Assembly (NCBI GenBank): GCA_002701455.1
Contig: NZVJ01000028.1
Span: 15,311 to 20,766, forward strand
Direction of reading: 5' to 3'
DNA: 5,456 nt
From: Rhodospirillaceae bacterium
Lineage (GTDB): Bacteria; Pseudomonadota; Alphaproteobacteria; Thalassobaculales; Thalassobaculaceae
In this document: positions 1 through 5,456 of the stretch, in pieces
Position numbering within the stretch: position 1 is the first letter of the stretch
Layout of the letters: every line of letters begins with the position of its first letter
Notes under the pieces: generated by a model
The model's input: the letters and a program-made list of their open reading frames with translations, nothing else
Told to the model about the DNA's origin: nothing
The model's database searches: none
Made by a program: the position numbers and the translations under genes

Positions 1-2
1 TA

Positions 3-662
3 CTAGATCTCTTTGAGAAAAAAAACATACCACTTACGATTTTTGCTGTAGCCATGGCCTTGCGAAGAAACCCAGCTGTTGCCGAAGCAATGCTGAAGGC
101 AAATCATGAAATATGCAGCCACGGTTTAAGATGGATTGACTACAGTAATGTTCCCGAAGAAGTTGAGCGCCAGCATATTGCAGACGCTGTAAAAATTATT
201 AAAGAAATTACTGGAGAAAGACCACTAGGCTGGTATACCGGACGGACAAGCGAAAATACACGGCGCCTAGTTGTTGAAGAGGGCGGTTTTTTGTACGATG
301 CAGATGATTACAATGATGATTTACCATTTTGGTCAAAAGTAAATGGCGTTAATCATCTTGTTATTCCGTATACCTTGGACGCTAACGACATGCGTTTTGC
401 TACTCCTCAAGGCTTTAATTCAGGTGATCAATTTTTGTCATATCTAACCGACGCATTTGACGTACTTTATGATGAAAGTGCCAAAACACCTAGAATGATG
501 TCAATTGGATTACACTGCAGGCTAGTTGGGCGACCTGGCCGTATCAAAGCACTCGAAAAATTTATGGACTATGTTCAGCAGCATAAAGAAGTTTGGCTGT
601 GTCGCAGAATTGATATTGCACGGCACTGGATCAGCACTTTCCCATCTATGGCCGAGGAATAG
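3..662 (+). CDS. puuE: PuuE-type allantoinase (polysaccharide deacetylase fold), 5'-truncated by window edge
   Basis: Likely cofactor-independent allantoinase, a cytoplasmic enzyme of purine (urate) catabolism that hydrolyses allantoin to allantoate. The frame is open to the left edge, and the residues before the first ATG at 54 (LDLFEKKNIPLTIFAVA) are typical of the family. Translation therefore begins outside the window and the ATG at 54 is internal. The 219 visible residues are the C-terminal two thirds of a protein usually near 300 residues. They include the conserved NHEICSHGLRWIDY segment (about visible residues 35-48) and, near the C terminus, IGLHCRLVGRPGRIKALEKF followed by CRRIDIARHW. 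The missing N-terminal part should hold the start of the barrel. The stop is 38 bp before tatA, so read-through into the tat genes is possible. Fold and family are confident. The exact substrate is less so, because related deacetylase-fold proteins act on other amides. Confidence 0.85.
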   Translation, partial: LDLFEKKNIPLTIFAVAMALRRNPAVAEAMLKANHEICSHGLRWIDYSNVPEEVERQHIADAVKIIKEITGERPLGWYTGRTSENTRRLVVEEGGFLYDADDYNDDLPFWSKVNGVNHLVIPYTLDANDMRFATPQGFNSGDQFLSYLTDAFDVLYDESAKTPRMMSIGLHCRLVGRPGRIKALEKFMDYVQQHKEVWLCRRIDIARHWISTFPSMAEE

Positions 663-687
663 AAGTTTTCAATTAATTTTTAAAAAT

Positions 688-694
688 AAAGGAG
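688..694 (+). promoter_or_regulatory. Strong ribosome binding site of tatA
   Basis: AAAGGAG lies 6 nt before the tatA ATG and is the best Shine-Dalgarno match on the + strand in this window. tatB and tatC, read from the same strand, have much poorer sites. This agrees with the known need for TatA in large excess over TatB and TatC. Confidence 0.7.
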
Positions 695-700
695 AAGGAA

Positions 701-940
701 ATGGGATTTACTAGCATTTGGCATTGGCTTGTGGTTCTTGTCATCGTATTGGTTTTGTTTGGAGGAAAAGGAAAAATTGCGTCTATTATGGGTGACCTCG
801 GGAAAGGGCTCAAAAACTTCAAAAAAAGTATGAATAATAACGAAGAACATTCCGATACAGAAAACATGGAAGAAATTGAACTTATTGAAGCTAAAAATAT
901 AAAAATGAACAAAGATGATAGAATTAAACAAAAATCATGA
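701..940 (+). CDS. tatA: Sec-independent protein translocase subunit TatA
   Basis: Pore-forming or membrane-thinning subunit of the twin-arginine translocase, which moves folded proteins across the cytoplasmic membrane. The 79-residue protein has the full TatA plan: a short N terminus, one membrane helix (about residues 5-20, [16 protein letters not shown]), a glycine hinge (FGGKGK, 20-25), an amphipathic helix (about 26-43, ending NFKKSM) and a charged, variable tail. Its length is normal for the family. It lacks the conserved membrane glutamate seen in TatB, which separates the two paralogues. The ATG at 701 follows a strong ribosome binding site and gives the canonical MGxxSIWHW start. It is first in a tatA-tatB-tatC order, 38 bp after the allantoinase and 65 bp before tatB. 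Confidence 0.96.
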   Translation: MGFTSIWHWLVVLVIVLVLFGGKGKIASIMGDLGKGLKNFKKSMNNNEEHSDTENMEEIELIEAKNIKMNKDDRIKQKS

Positions 941-953
941 TGCGACTTATTGA

Positions 954-968
954 TTGAAAAATTTTCAA
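954..968 (+). repeat. 15-bp AT-rich palindrome in the tatA-tatB gap
   Basis: TTGAAAA and TTTTCAA are perfect inverted copies around a single central A, 14 nt after the tatA stop. In RNA the realistic stem is TTGAA/TTCAA with a 5-nt loop, which is weak. It could mildly protect the tatA message or be a chance product of AT-rich sequence. The palindrome is certain; a function is not shown. Confidence 0.35.
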
Positions 969-1005
969 AATAACATCGATCAGAAATAGAAAGTTCGGGG
1001 TTCAA

Positions 1006-1320
1006 GTGCTAGACCTTGGTTGGCAAGAACTATTTTTTATAACACTGATAGCCATTATAATTGTTGGTCCAAAAGATCTACCAATGGTAATGCGTTCGTT
1101 GTCACGTTGGTTATTTAGAACAAAAAGTATGGCAAGGGATTTTCAGCATTCCCTCGAAGAAAGTATAAAAGAGGCTGGAATAGATGAGGTAAACAAAGAC
1201 CTTGCGATGGTAGTAAAAGAAACAGAATCGGCAGTCCTTAATGAAAATGATCATTATTCAGATTTAGCATCAGGTTTAGAAAGTTTCGAGAACCAATCAC
1301 TAAAAAAAAATAAAAATTAG
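1006..1320 (+). CDS. tatB: Sec-independent protein translocase subunit TatB
   Basis: Partner of TatC in the receptor complex that binds twin-arginine signal peptides. The 104-residue protein opens with MLDLGWQEL, has a single membrane helix (about residues 5-20) carrying the conserved Glu8, and then the GPKDLP hinge (21-26) typical of alphaproteobacterial TatB. A long amphipathic helix follows (about 27-60, MARDFQHSLEE) and then an acidic, poorly conserved tail. It is on the short side for the family. The start is GTG: no in-frame ATG lies nearby upstream, and this start gives exactly the family N terminus. The ribosome binding site is weak (CGGGG, 5 nt upstream), which suggests lower translation than tatA. 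The tail is encoded across a run of nine A (1302-1310), but only the last few residues lie beyond it. Confidence 0.95.
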   Translation: MLDLGWQELFFITLIAIIIVGPKDLPMVMRSLSRWLFRTKSMARDFQHSLEESIKEAGIDEVNKDLAMVVKETESAVLNENDHYSDLASGLESFENQSLKKNKN

Positions 1321-1352
1321 AGAAGTATTCCATAAGAAAGTATAAAGCACAA

Positions 1353-2132
1353 ATGACTAACACAGGCTCAAAAGATACTACAATGCCTCTGCTTGACCAT
1401 TTAAATGAGTTGCGCCGGCGACTAATATTCTGCTTTATAGGAATTATATTAGCCTTTTTTCTTTGTTACGCTTTCTCACAGAATATTTACAATTTTTTAG
1501 TGGAACCGCTTGCCAATATTGGAAGTGACGGTAGACAACGGCGCATGATTTTTACTGGTTTACATGAGGCGTTTTTTACACAAGTTAAAGTCGCTTTTTT
1601 CGGCGCGTTTTTTTTGATGTTTCCGATAATTGCAACCCAAATATGGCGATTTGTAGCGCCTGGCTTATATCAAAAGGAAAAAAGAGCGTTTCTGCCGTTT
1701 CTCTTGGCGACGCCGGTTTTATTTCTTTTAGGAGCTATAACAGTTTATTACGTCGTTATTCCGATTGCTTGGGAATTTTTTGTCAGTTTCGAGCAGGTAG
1801 GAGGGCAAGGTATCCTGCCAATGGAATTAGAGCCTAAAGTGAACGAGTATCTCTCTTTGGTCATGGGGTTGATTTTGGCCTTTGGTATTTGTTTTGAACT
1901 ACCAATCTTTTTACTTCTAGCTACAAAAATAGGTTTGACAAACGCGGAGGGGTTAAGAAAAAAAAGGAAATACGCTATACTATTCGCGTTTATTCTCGCA
2001 GCTATAGTTACTCCCCCCGATGTGATTAGCCAAGTACTCTTGGCTGTACCAATCATCATTCTTTACGAACTGTCGATCTTTTTCTCCAAGCATATTGAAC
2101 CGAGACTAGAAGAGTCAGATGCTTTAGAATAA
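1353..2132 (+). CDS. tatC: Sec-independent protein translocase subunit TatC
   Basis: Multi-spanning core of the Tat receptor, which recognises the twin-arginine motif of cargo. The 259 residues are the usual length and show six membrane helices at about 24-41, 78-98, 112-138, 164-189, 206-220 and 226-244. Conserved signal-peptide contact elements are present: HLNELRRRL with Glu19 at the cytoplasmic N terminus, and FVAPGLYQKEKRAF with Glu109 in the first cytoplasmic loop. Glu182 within FELPIF and TPPDVISQ with Asp223 are also typical. I see no damage. The ATG at 1353 lies 32 bp after tatB with only a poor purine-rich site (AAGAAAG) upstream. Met11 is a possible later start, but an N-terminal extension of this size is normal for TatC. 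Confidence 0.97.
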   Translation: MTNTGSKDTTMPLLDHLNELRRRLIFCFIGIILAFFLCYAFSQNIYNFLVEPLANIGSDGRQRRMIFTGLHEAFFTQVKVAFFGAFFLMFPIIATQIWRFVAPGLYQKEKRAFLPFLLATPVLFLLGAITVYYVVIPIAWEFFVSFEQVGGQGILPMELEPKVNEYLSLVMGLILAFGICFELPIFLLLATKIGLTNAEGLRKKRKYAILFAFILAAIVTPPDVISQVLLAVPIIILYELSIFFSKHIEPRLEESDALE

Positions 2133-2185
2133 ATGATTAAGCAGCGATTTCTTATTTTTTATCCCAAATTGACTTCGACGAGGTA

Positions 2186-2827
2186 ATGATGAGCTGCCAA
2201 CGGCAATTGAAAATTCTTGATCACCCACTTATACAGCATAAACTGACTTTAATGAGAAGTGTGGAAACACCGTCTCATAGCTTCCGCCGACTTTTGAAAG
2301 AAATTTCTATTCTAATGTCATACGAAGTCTTCAGTGACTTGCCTCTCCAAAATATACATACGAATACCCCGATGCAATCAATGGAGTCGCCAGTTTTAAG
2401 TGAAAACACTGTATGCCTCGTTCCTATAATGCGCGCTGGAAATGGAATGCTAGATGGATTTATTGAAATTGTTTCTAATGCTTTGGTAGGACACATTGGC
2501 CTTTACAGAAACAAAGAAACGCTTAAAGCGCATGATTATTACATAAATCTCCCCAAAGCCATCGATGTTGGAAAAACCGTTGTCTTGGATCCCATGCTCG
2601 CCACTGGGAATTCAGCAAATACAGCAATCTCAATTATTAAGAAACACGGGGCTAATGATATTGTTTTTACCTCTATATTAGCGGCGCCAGAGGGAGTAGA
2701 AGCTATAGAGCAAAAACATCCTGATGTTCCAATATACACTTGCTCCTTAGATGAGCGTTTGAATGAAAATGGCTACATAATTCCTGGCCTAGGGGATGCT
2801 GGAGATCGGTTATATGGAACTACTTAA
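2186..2827 (+). CDS. upp: Uracil phosphoribosyltransferase
   Basis: Cytosolic pyrimidine-salvage enzyme that joins uracil and PRPP to give UMP and pyrophosphate. The 213 residues match the family along their whole length: DHPLIQHKLTLMR (12-24), VPIMRAGNGM (79-88), VGHIGLYR (101-108), the PRPP-binding loop VLDPMLATGNS (133-143), AAPEG (166-170), and the C-terminal uracil-binding segment YIIPGLGDAGDR (197-208). RAGNG and ATGNS, in place of RAGLG and ATGGS, are variants I associate with Alphaproteobacteria. Two ATG codons are adjacent at 2186 and 2189. The GAGG at 2180-2183 is only 2 nt from the first and 5 nt from the second, so initiation at 2189 (212 residues) is somewhat more likely. It lies 53 bp after tatC on the same strand, so it may share the transcript. 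Confidence 0.96.
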   Translation: MMSCQRQLKILDHPLIQHKLTLMRSVETPSHSFRRLLKEISILMSYEVFSDLPLQNIHTNTPMQSMESPVLSENTVCLVPIMRAGNGMLDGFIEIVSNALVGHIGLYRNKETLKAHDYYINLPKAIDVGKTVVLDPMLATGNSANTAISIIKKHGANDIVFTSILAAPEGVEAIEQKHPDVPIYTCSLDERLNENGYIIPGLGDAGDRLYGTT

Positions 2828-2902
2828 CTCAAAGTTTCTTATAAAACTCCATACCTCAACAATAACCTAAATGCGTTGGCTGTTTTCAGAGAACTTGGAT
2901 AG
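2828..2902. other. Convergent intergenic region without a clear terminator
   Basis: Here upp (+) and the nuclease-like gene (-) meet tail to tail, and a bidirectional terminator would be expected. I see only a weak 5-bp stem (AGTTT/AAACT around 2833-2847) and no GC-rich hairpin with a T run. Termination may be Rho-dependent, or the two transcripts may overlap. Confidence 0.4.
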
Positions 2903-3697
2903 TCACTGAATAGCTGTAGCGTTATGAACTTGTGTTAAAAATTTCCCGTACTCACAAAAGTCATTATGCTTCGGCATTTTCTTTGATTTAAGCGTTTTTT
3001 GGATGGAAAACAATGCAGGCTCAATCCACTCTAAACGAACATTATATGGTAAGACCGTCATCTTAAAATACATGGCGGCACATTCGGAACCGAGAAAAGA
3101 GTTAGAAGTGAAACGATCACCGTCACAGTATAAAAAATATCCTGTGTCCGAAACATCAAACCCTTTTCTTCTCATTACCCAGACATATAAATCCATTTGA
3201 CGTTTGTAGGTAATTTTCCAGGGGTCCTCCAGCGTAACACTTTTACCTGCTGTCTTTAACGATGTGCTTTTATAGTCGACGATATGCAATTTTCCTGTTT
3301 TCGTATTCAACCAGACATCGTCAAGGCCTCCGCCAATCTTCAAATTAGTTTCCTCATGTATCGTGTGAAAACGCCCTTGGGCGCCAAAATGCAAACTCTG
3401 TGTCCAAAGCTCAAAGTCTTCGTGCTCAAATGGGATTAAATGCCCATAACCTTGAGCCTCTAAAAACGGATGAGATATCCCTTTAGCCCTGCATTTATCG
3501 AAGTCACGTTTGAGTAGAACATCCGTTGCTTCATTGATGTTAAAACCAGGAATACTGGGAAAATTAACTTTTTTTATTTGCTGCAGATAGAAACACGCTG
3601 GGCATCTGACAAAATTTTCTACACGCGATCTACTCAATTCATACGGGGAACTGTTATTTGGATCAAAAACCCCTCTATGCCTTTTTGTTTTTAACAT
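2903..3697 (-). CDS. PD-(D/E)XK nuclease superfamily protein (RecB/Cas4-like)
   Basis: Probable nuclease-fold protein of unassigned role, 264 residues, full length for this little-studied family. Seen motifs, in order: SRSRVENFVRCPACFYL (22-38) with Cys32 and Cys35; a helix NEATDVLLKRDFD (55-67); GGGLDDVW (122-129) with Asp126 and Asp127; IVDYKST (139-145) with Asp141 and Lys143, the core DxK; and YKRQMDLYVWV (164-174), the QxxxY helix of RecB/Cas4-type enzymes. The active site therefore looks intact. Near the C terminus only Cys248 is present (HNDFC), where relatives as I recall them have a CxxC pair, so a four-cysteine iron-sulfur cluster may be incomplete. The ATG at 3697 has a modest AGAGAA site upstream. 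It lies 46 bp after the dioxygenase, with a terminator-like hairpin in between. There are no CRISPR repeats or other cas genes here. DNA repair or processing is a guess only. Confidence 0.8.
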   Translation of the reverse strand: MLKTKRHRGVFDPNNSSPYELSRSRVENFVRCPACFYLQQIKKVNFPSIPGFNINEATDVLLKRDFDKCRAKGISHPFLEAQGYGHLIPFEHEDFELWTQSLHFGAQGRFHTIHEETNLKIGGGLDDVWLNTKTGKLHIVDYKSTSLKTAGKSVTLEDPWKITYKRQMDLYVWVMRRKGFDVSDTGYFLYCDGDRFTSNSFLGSECAAMYFKMTVLPYNVRLEWIEPALFSIQKTLKSKKMPKHNDFCEYGKFLTQVHNATAIQ

Positions 3698-3716
3698 CGA
3701 AATTTTCTCTATTCAG

Positions 3717-3736
3717 AAAAAGCTCGTCGCACGTGC
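3717..3736 (-). terminator. Possible weak terminator or attenuator after the dioxygenase gene
   Basis: On the - strand GCACGTGCGACGAGC can fold into a hairpin (GC, an A-A mismatch, CGT, 3-nt loop GCG, ACG, A, GC) and is followed directly by five T. It starts 7 nt after the dioxygenase stop. The short, interrupted stem makes it weak, so it would more likely reduce than block transcription into the downstream nuclease-like gene. An alternative reading is the 8-bp palindrome GCACGTGC (3729-3736) as a protein site. Confidence 0.3.
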
Positions 3737-3743
3737 CAGGCAA

Positions 3744-4574
3744 TCAAACAGGTCGCTCACCCTTTATTAGAATACGATGCATTATTCTACCCTCTTTTAA
3801 GTCGTAATCATGGTGAGCTAAATGTAGGACAGCTCTATTATCACATAGCAAAAGATCGCCTTCCTTCCATTTATGCCTATAGCAAATGTCCGGCGTGAGT
3901 ACTTTTTCCAAAAGGTTCTGAATTAATTGCTGGCTTTCCGCTGGCTCCATTCCTACTAATTTTTCCAGTTTTCCCGGATGCACGTAGATGGCTTTTCGGC
4001 CGGTGTCCGGATGCGTGCGTATAAGAGGGTGGATTGGTAATTGGCCAAACTTTTCCCGCGCGGCCTCATCAATGTAAGCAAAATCTTCGATCTTGTTTAC
4101 AGTTTCTAAACTGCTTAACTTTACCTTTTCGCTTGAAGGCAGCGAGTCAAATGCGAGGTGCATATTAGCAAAACTCGTGTCACCACCGGAAGCGGGGAGT
4201 TTAATCGCATATAAAGCCGTGAATTTGGGAGGAATTTCGTGATTTGTATGATCAGTATGCCAATCACGGCCGCCAAAAGGAATAATTTTTCCTTCTTTAT
4301 CGGGTGGCATCTCCCGGCTGTCCAATACTGCAATCTCTGGATGACCTTCCATTAAGGTATCAGTGAGGTGCTGCTCCATTGTATCGCCGAACAGGTGAAC
4401 GGCAGACAATAGATTGTTTGGTTCTAACTTCTGACCTCTAAAGACAACCACAAGTGATTTTTTCATCGCTGAATTGATGGCGGAGAAATCTTCCGAAGAT
4501 ACTGGTTGGGATAAATCAGCGCCCAAGATCTCAGAACCTATAGCATTTGATAGAGGGTTTATACTTATACCCAT
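3744..4574 (-). CDS. TauD/TfdA-family Fe(II)/2-oxoglutarate-dependent dioxygenase
   Basis: Cytoplasmic oxygenase that couples 2-oxoglutarate decarboxylation to hydroxylation of an unknown small substrate. The 276-residue protein shows the double-stranded beta-helix metal site: WHTDHT gives His106 and Asp108, and DNRAVLH gives the distal His251. Arg263 in GRIMHR is the expected 2-oxoglutarate anchor and Arg267 matches the substrate-side arginine of TauD. PASGGDTSFANM (127-138) and HPLIRTHPDTGRKAIYV (182-198) are also typical. The start at 4574 is chosen because GGAGG lies 5 nt upstream and the protein then begins MGISINPLSNAIGSEI, as family members do; the in-frame ATG at 4622 has no such site. 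The residue aligned to Asn95 of E. coli TauD is Gly, so taurine is not a safe guess for the substrate. It stands downstream of a 203-bp gap and upstream of the nuclease-like gene. Confidence 0.92.
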   Translation of the reverse strand: MGISINPLSNAIGSEILGADLSQPVSSEDFSAINSAMKKSLVVVFRGQKLEPNNLLSAVHLFGDTMEQHLTDTLMEGHPEIAVLDSREMPPDKEGKIIPFGGRDWHTDHTNHEIPPKFTALYAIKLPASGGDTSFANMHLAFDSLPSSEKVKLSSLETVNKIEDFAYIDEAAREKFGQLPIHPLIRTHPDTGRKAIYVHPGKLEKLVGMEPAESQQLIQNLLEKVLTPDICYRHKWKEGDLLLCDNRAVLHLAHHDYDLKEGRIMHRILIKGERPV

Positions 4575-4579
4575 TGTTG

Positions 4580-4584
4580 CCTCC
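4580..4584 (-). promoter_or_regulatory. Ribosome binding site that fixes the dioxygenase start
   Basis: GGAGG on the - strand, 5 nt before the ATG at 4574. It lies inside the longer open frame that begins at 4622 and strongly supports the later, family-like start. Confidence 0.85.
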
Positions 4585-4653
4585 GATAAGTTGAGGTTCG
4601 CCAGTTGTATCATAATACTCACTAAAAGATTATCGCAAGTCTCACAAATATAA

Positions 4654-4680
4654 ATGATAACTGATATTAACGGGTTTCAA
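4654..4680 (-). promoter_or_regulatory. Candidate sigma-70 type promoter for the dioxygenase gene
   Basis: On the - strand TTGAAA (4680-4675) and TATCAT (4659-4654) resemble -35 and -10 boxes, but the 15-nt spacer is shorter than ideal. This would give a leader of about 70 nt. The 203-bp gap makes a promoter here likely. This exact placement is tentative because the whole region is AT-rich. Confidence 0.25.
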
Positions 4681-4683
4681 GCC

Positions 4684-4735
4684 TACTTATTTCTCTCAAA
4701 CAGCATCGTCACTTTGTTTAGATAAAAAATAAGTA
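4684..4735. repeat. 9-bp perfect inverted repeat with a nested 5-bp repeat
   Basis: TACTTATTT (4684-4692) and its exact reverse complement AAATAAGTA (4727-4735) are 34 nt apart. Inside the loop AAACA (4698-4702) pairs with TGTTT (4715-4719). It begins 42 nt past the stop of the renalase-like gene and lies upstream of the candidate dioxygenase promoter. It could be a 3' end structure of the upstream transcript or an operator. The low GC content and missing T tail make a standard terminator unlikely. Confidence 0.45.
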
Positions 4736-4777
4736 TGTTTTTTACAAAAATATTTGAAGCCAAAGCACTAAGACTAT

Positions 4778-5455
4778 CTACAATTCTTTAAGCAACTGAT
4801 CTGAGAGTTTTTTCGCACTAAGAAACGCTGCCTCAATCCTTCCTTTTATGCACCAGTCCCCACATGATGCCACTTTGTTTTTTTTATCGAGAAAAAACGG
4901 TTGGTTGGTCTGCCGAGCAGAGTTTGCAAATCTCCATCTTTTCGTCTCAATGTAATCTGCTGTCTCGACATTGAAACGCAGTATATCAGAGGTATAATCA
5001 CACAATTTATCCTGCACCTCGGATAAATCCGTATCCATGTTCTGTGCAGCCCAGCTATTGGTAGAGTGAATCAAGATAGAAAAGCCTTTACGCTTTGGTT
5101 TGGATGAGTTAACCGAAATCCAGCTGATGTTAGTCCCTTTTACTACGGCAGCGTCAAAAGGCAGGTCAATCGCATTTTGATAACCCAACATCAAAGAGTA
5201 GCAACCTGACATTTTTATCAGCCCGACTTTTGCTTTAAAGTCGACTTCGTTTGGCAACAGATTATGCGTTTGAGCGGCTGGTGCTGTCAGAACAATCCAG
5301 TCATAGTCACCCAGATTTTCTCCCCGGGAATCGTATAAAACCCAGCGCCCGTTTTTCTTTTCCGCTTTAGCCACCTCTACGTCGAATGTGCAATCCAAAC
5401 CTGTTGATAGTCTATCGGCAAGACTAGACATCTTAGGTGTTCCCACATAATGTAC
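4778..5455 (-). CDS. Renalase-like FAD-dependent amine oxidoreductase, N terminus cut by window edge
   Basis: Likely soluble flavoprotein of the renalase-like NAD(P)/FAD oxidoreductase group; its substrate in bacteria is not clear from sequence. The frame stays open to the right edge (VHYVGTPKMSSLADRL), so the GTG at 5446 is internal and the true start is outside. The 225 visible residues are the C-terminal two thirds. The N-terminal Rossmann GxGxxG that binds FAD is not in the window. Family marks seen, in visible numbering: YVGTPKMSSL (3-12), DWIVLTAPAAQTHNLL (52-67), ISWISVNSSKPKR (110-122), ETKRWRFANS (170-179), and the C-terminal flavin-contact segment CGDWCIKGRIEAAFLS (198-213). The ending is intact and normal. 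The gap to the dioxygenase gene is 203 bp, so the two are probably separate transcription units. Family assignment is good; reaction and substrate are open. Confidence 0.85.
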   Translation of the reverse strand, partial: VHYVGTPKMSSLADRLSTGLDCTFDVEVAKAEKKNGRWVLYDSRGENLGDYDWIVLTAPAAQTHNLLPNEVDFKAKVGLIKMSGCYSLMLGYQNAIDLPFDAAVVKGTNISWISVNSSKPKRKGFSILIHSTNSWAAQNMDTDLSEVQDKLCDYTSDILRFNVETADYIETKRWRFANSARQTNQPFFLDKKNKVASCGDWCIKGRIEAAFLSAKKLSDQLLKEL

Positions 5456-5456
5456 C

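Noticed and set aside
526..714. Short + strand frame bridging the allantoinase end and the tatA start
   Set aside because: It overlaps two well-supported genes in another frame and its translation shows no recognisable features.
673..1005. Open frame of 110 codons on the - strand opposite tatA
   Set aside because: It lies fully opposite the clear tatA gene and its leader, has low-complexity Ser/Phe/Ile-rich composition expected from the complement of AT-rich, Lys-rich coding sequence, and resembles no family I know.
1748..2059. Open frame on the - strand inside tatC
   Set aside because: It is antisense to conserved TatC helices and has no ribosome binding site or family resemblance.
2133..2185. 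Promoter or terminator between tatC and upp
   Set aside because: A T-rich stretch is present but has no hairpin before it, and no paired -35 and -10 boxes with sensible spacing could be picked out.
3003..3200. Short + strand frame opposite the nuclease-like gene
   Set aside because: The - strand frame carries the conserved PD-(D/E)XK motifs; this one is its complement.
2903..3697. Cas4 of a CRISPR system
   Set aside because: The motifs are Cas4-like, but the window has no repeat-spacer array and no other cas genes, and the cysteine pattern (two N-terminal, one C-terminal) differs from that of Cas4 (one and three).
1..5456. tRNA or rRNA genes, insertion sequences, attachment sites
   Set aside because: Scanning both strands by eye showed no cloverleaf-like GTTCRA arm with matching acceptor stems, no transposase frame and no terminal repeats.

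Overview
The window reads as a piece of an AT-rich alphaproteobacterial genome, possibly marine. The evidence is the protein sequence style. TatB has the GPKDLP hinge and TatA the [13 protein letters not shown] membrane segment common in Alphaproteobacteria, and the uracil phosphoribosyltransferase carries RAGNG and DPMLATGNS as many alphaproteobacterial Upp proteins do. Lineage below class cannot be fixed by reading alone.

Layout: two gene blocks converge near 2828-2902. On the + strand are the 3' part of a PuuE-type allantoinase (polysaccharide-deacetylase fold, cut by the left edge), then tatA, tatB and tatC, then upp. Gaps are 32-65 bp, so this can be one transcript or a few overlapping ones. 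On the - strand, reading right to left, are a renalase-like FAD amine oxidoreductase cut by the right edge, a 203-bp intergenic stretch with a candidate promoter and a long inverted repeat, a TauD/TfdA-family 2-oxoglutarate/Fe(II) dioxygenase, and a small RecB/Cas4-like PD-(D/E)XK nuclease-fold protein 46 bp further on.

How the genes fit together: TatA, TatB and TatC form the twin-arginine translocase, which exports folded proteins. The two genes flanking it belong to nucleobase metabolism: allantoin hydrolysis in purine catabolism, and uracil salvage to UMP. They have no obvious mechanistic link to Tat. The dioxygenase and the nuclease-like protein may share a transcript, but a hairpin followed by five T lies between them and could reduce read-through.

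Two reading corrections matter. The dioxygenase should start at 4574, behind a GGAGG ribosome binding site, and not at 4622. The first and last genes both run past the window edges, so their internal ATG (54) and GTG (5446) are not real starts. I found no convincing new multi-gene system. The most unusual item is the PD-(D/E)XK protein, which keeps its nuclease motifs but seems to have lost one of the four cysteines expected for an iron-sulfur cluster.
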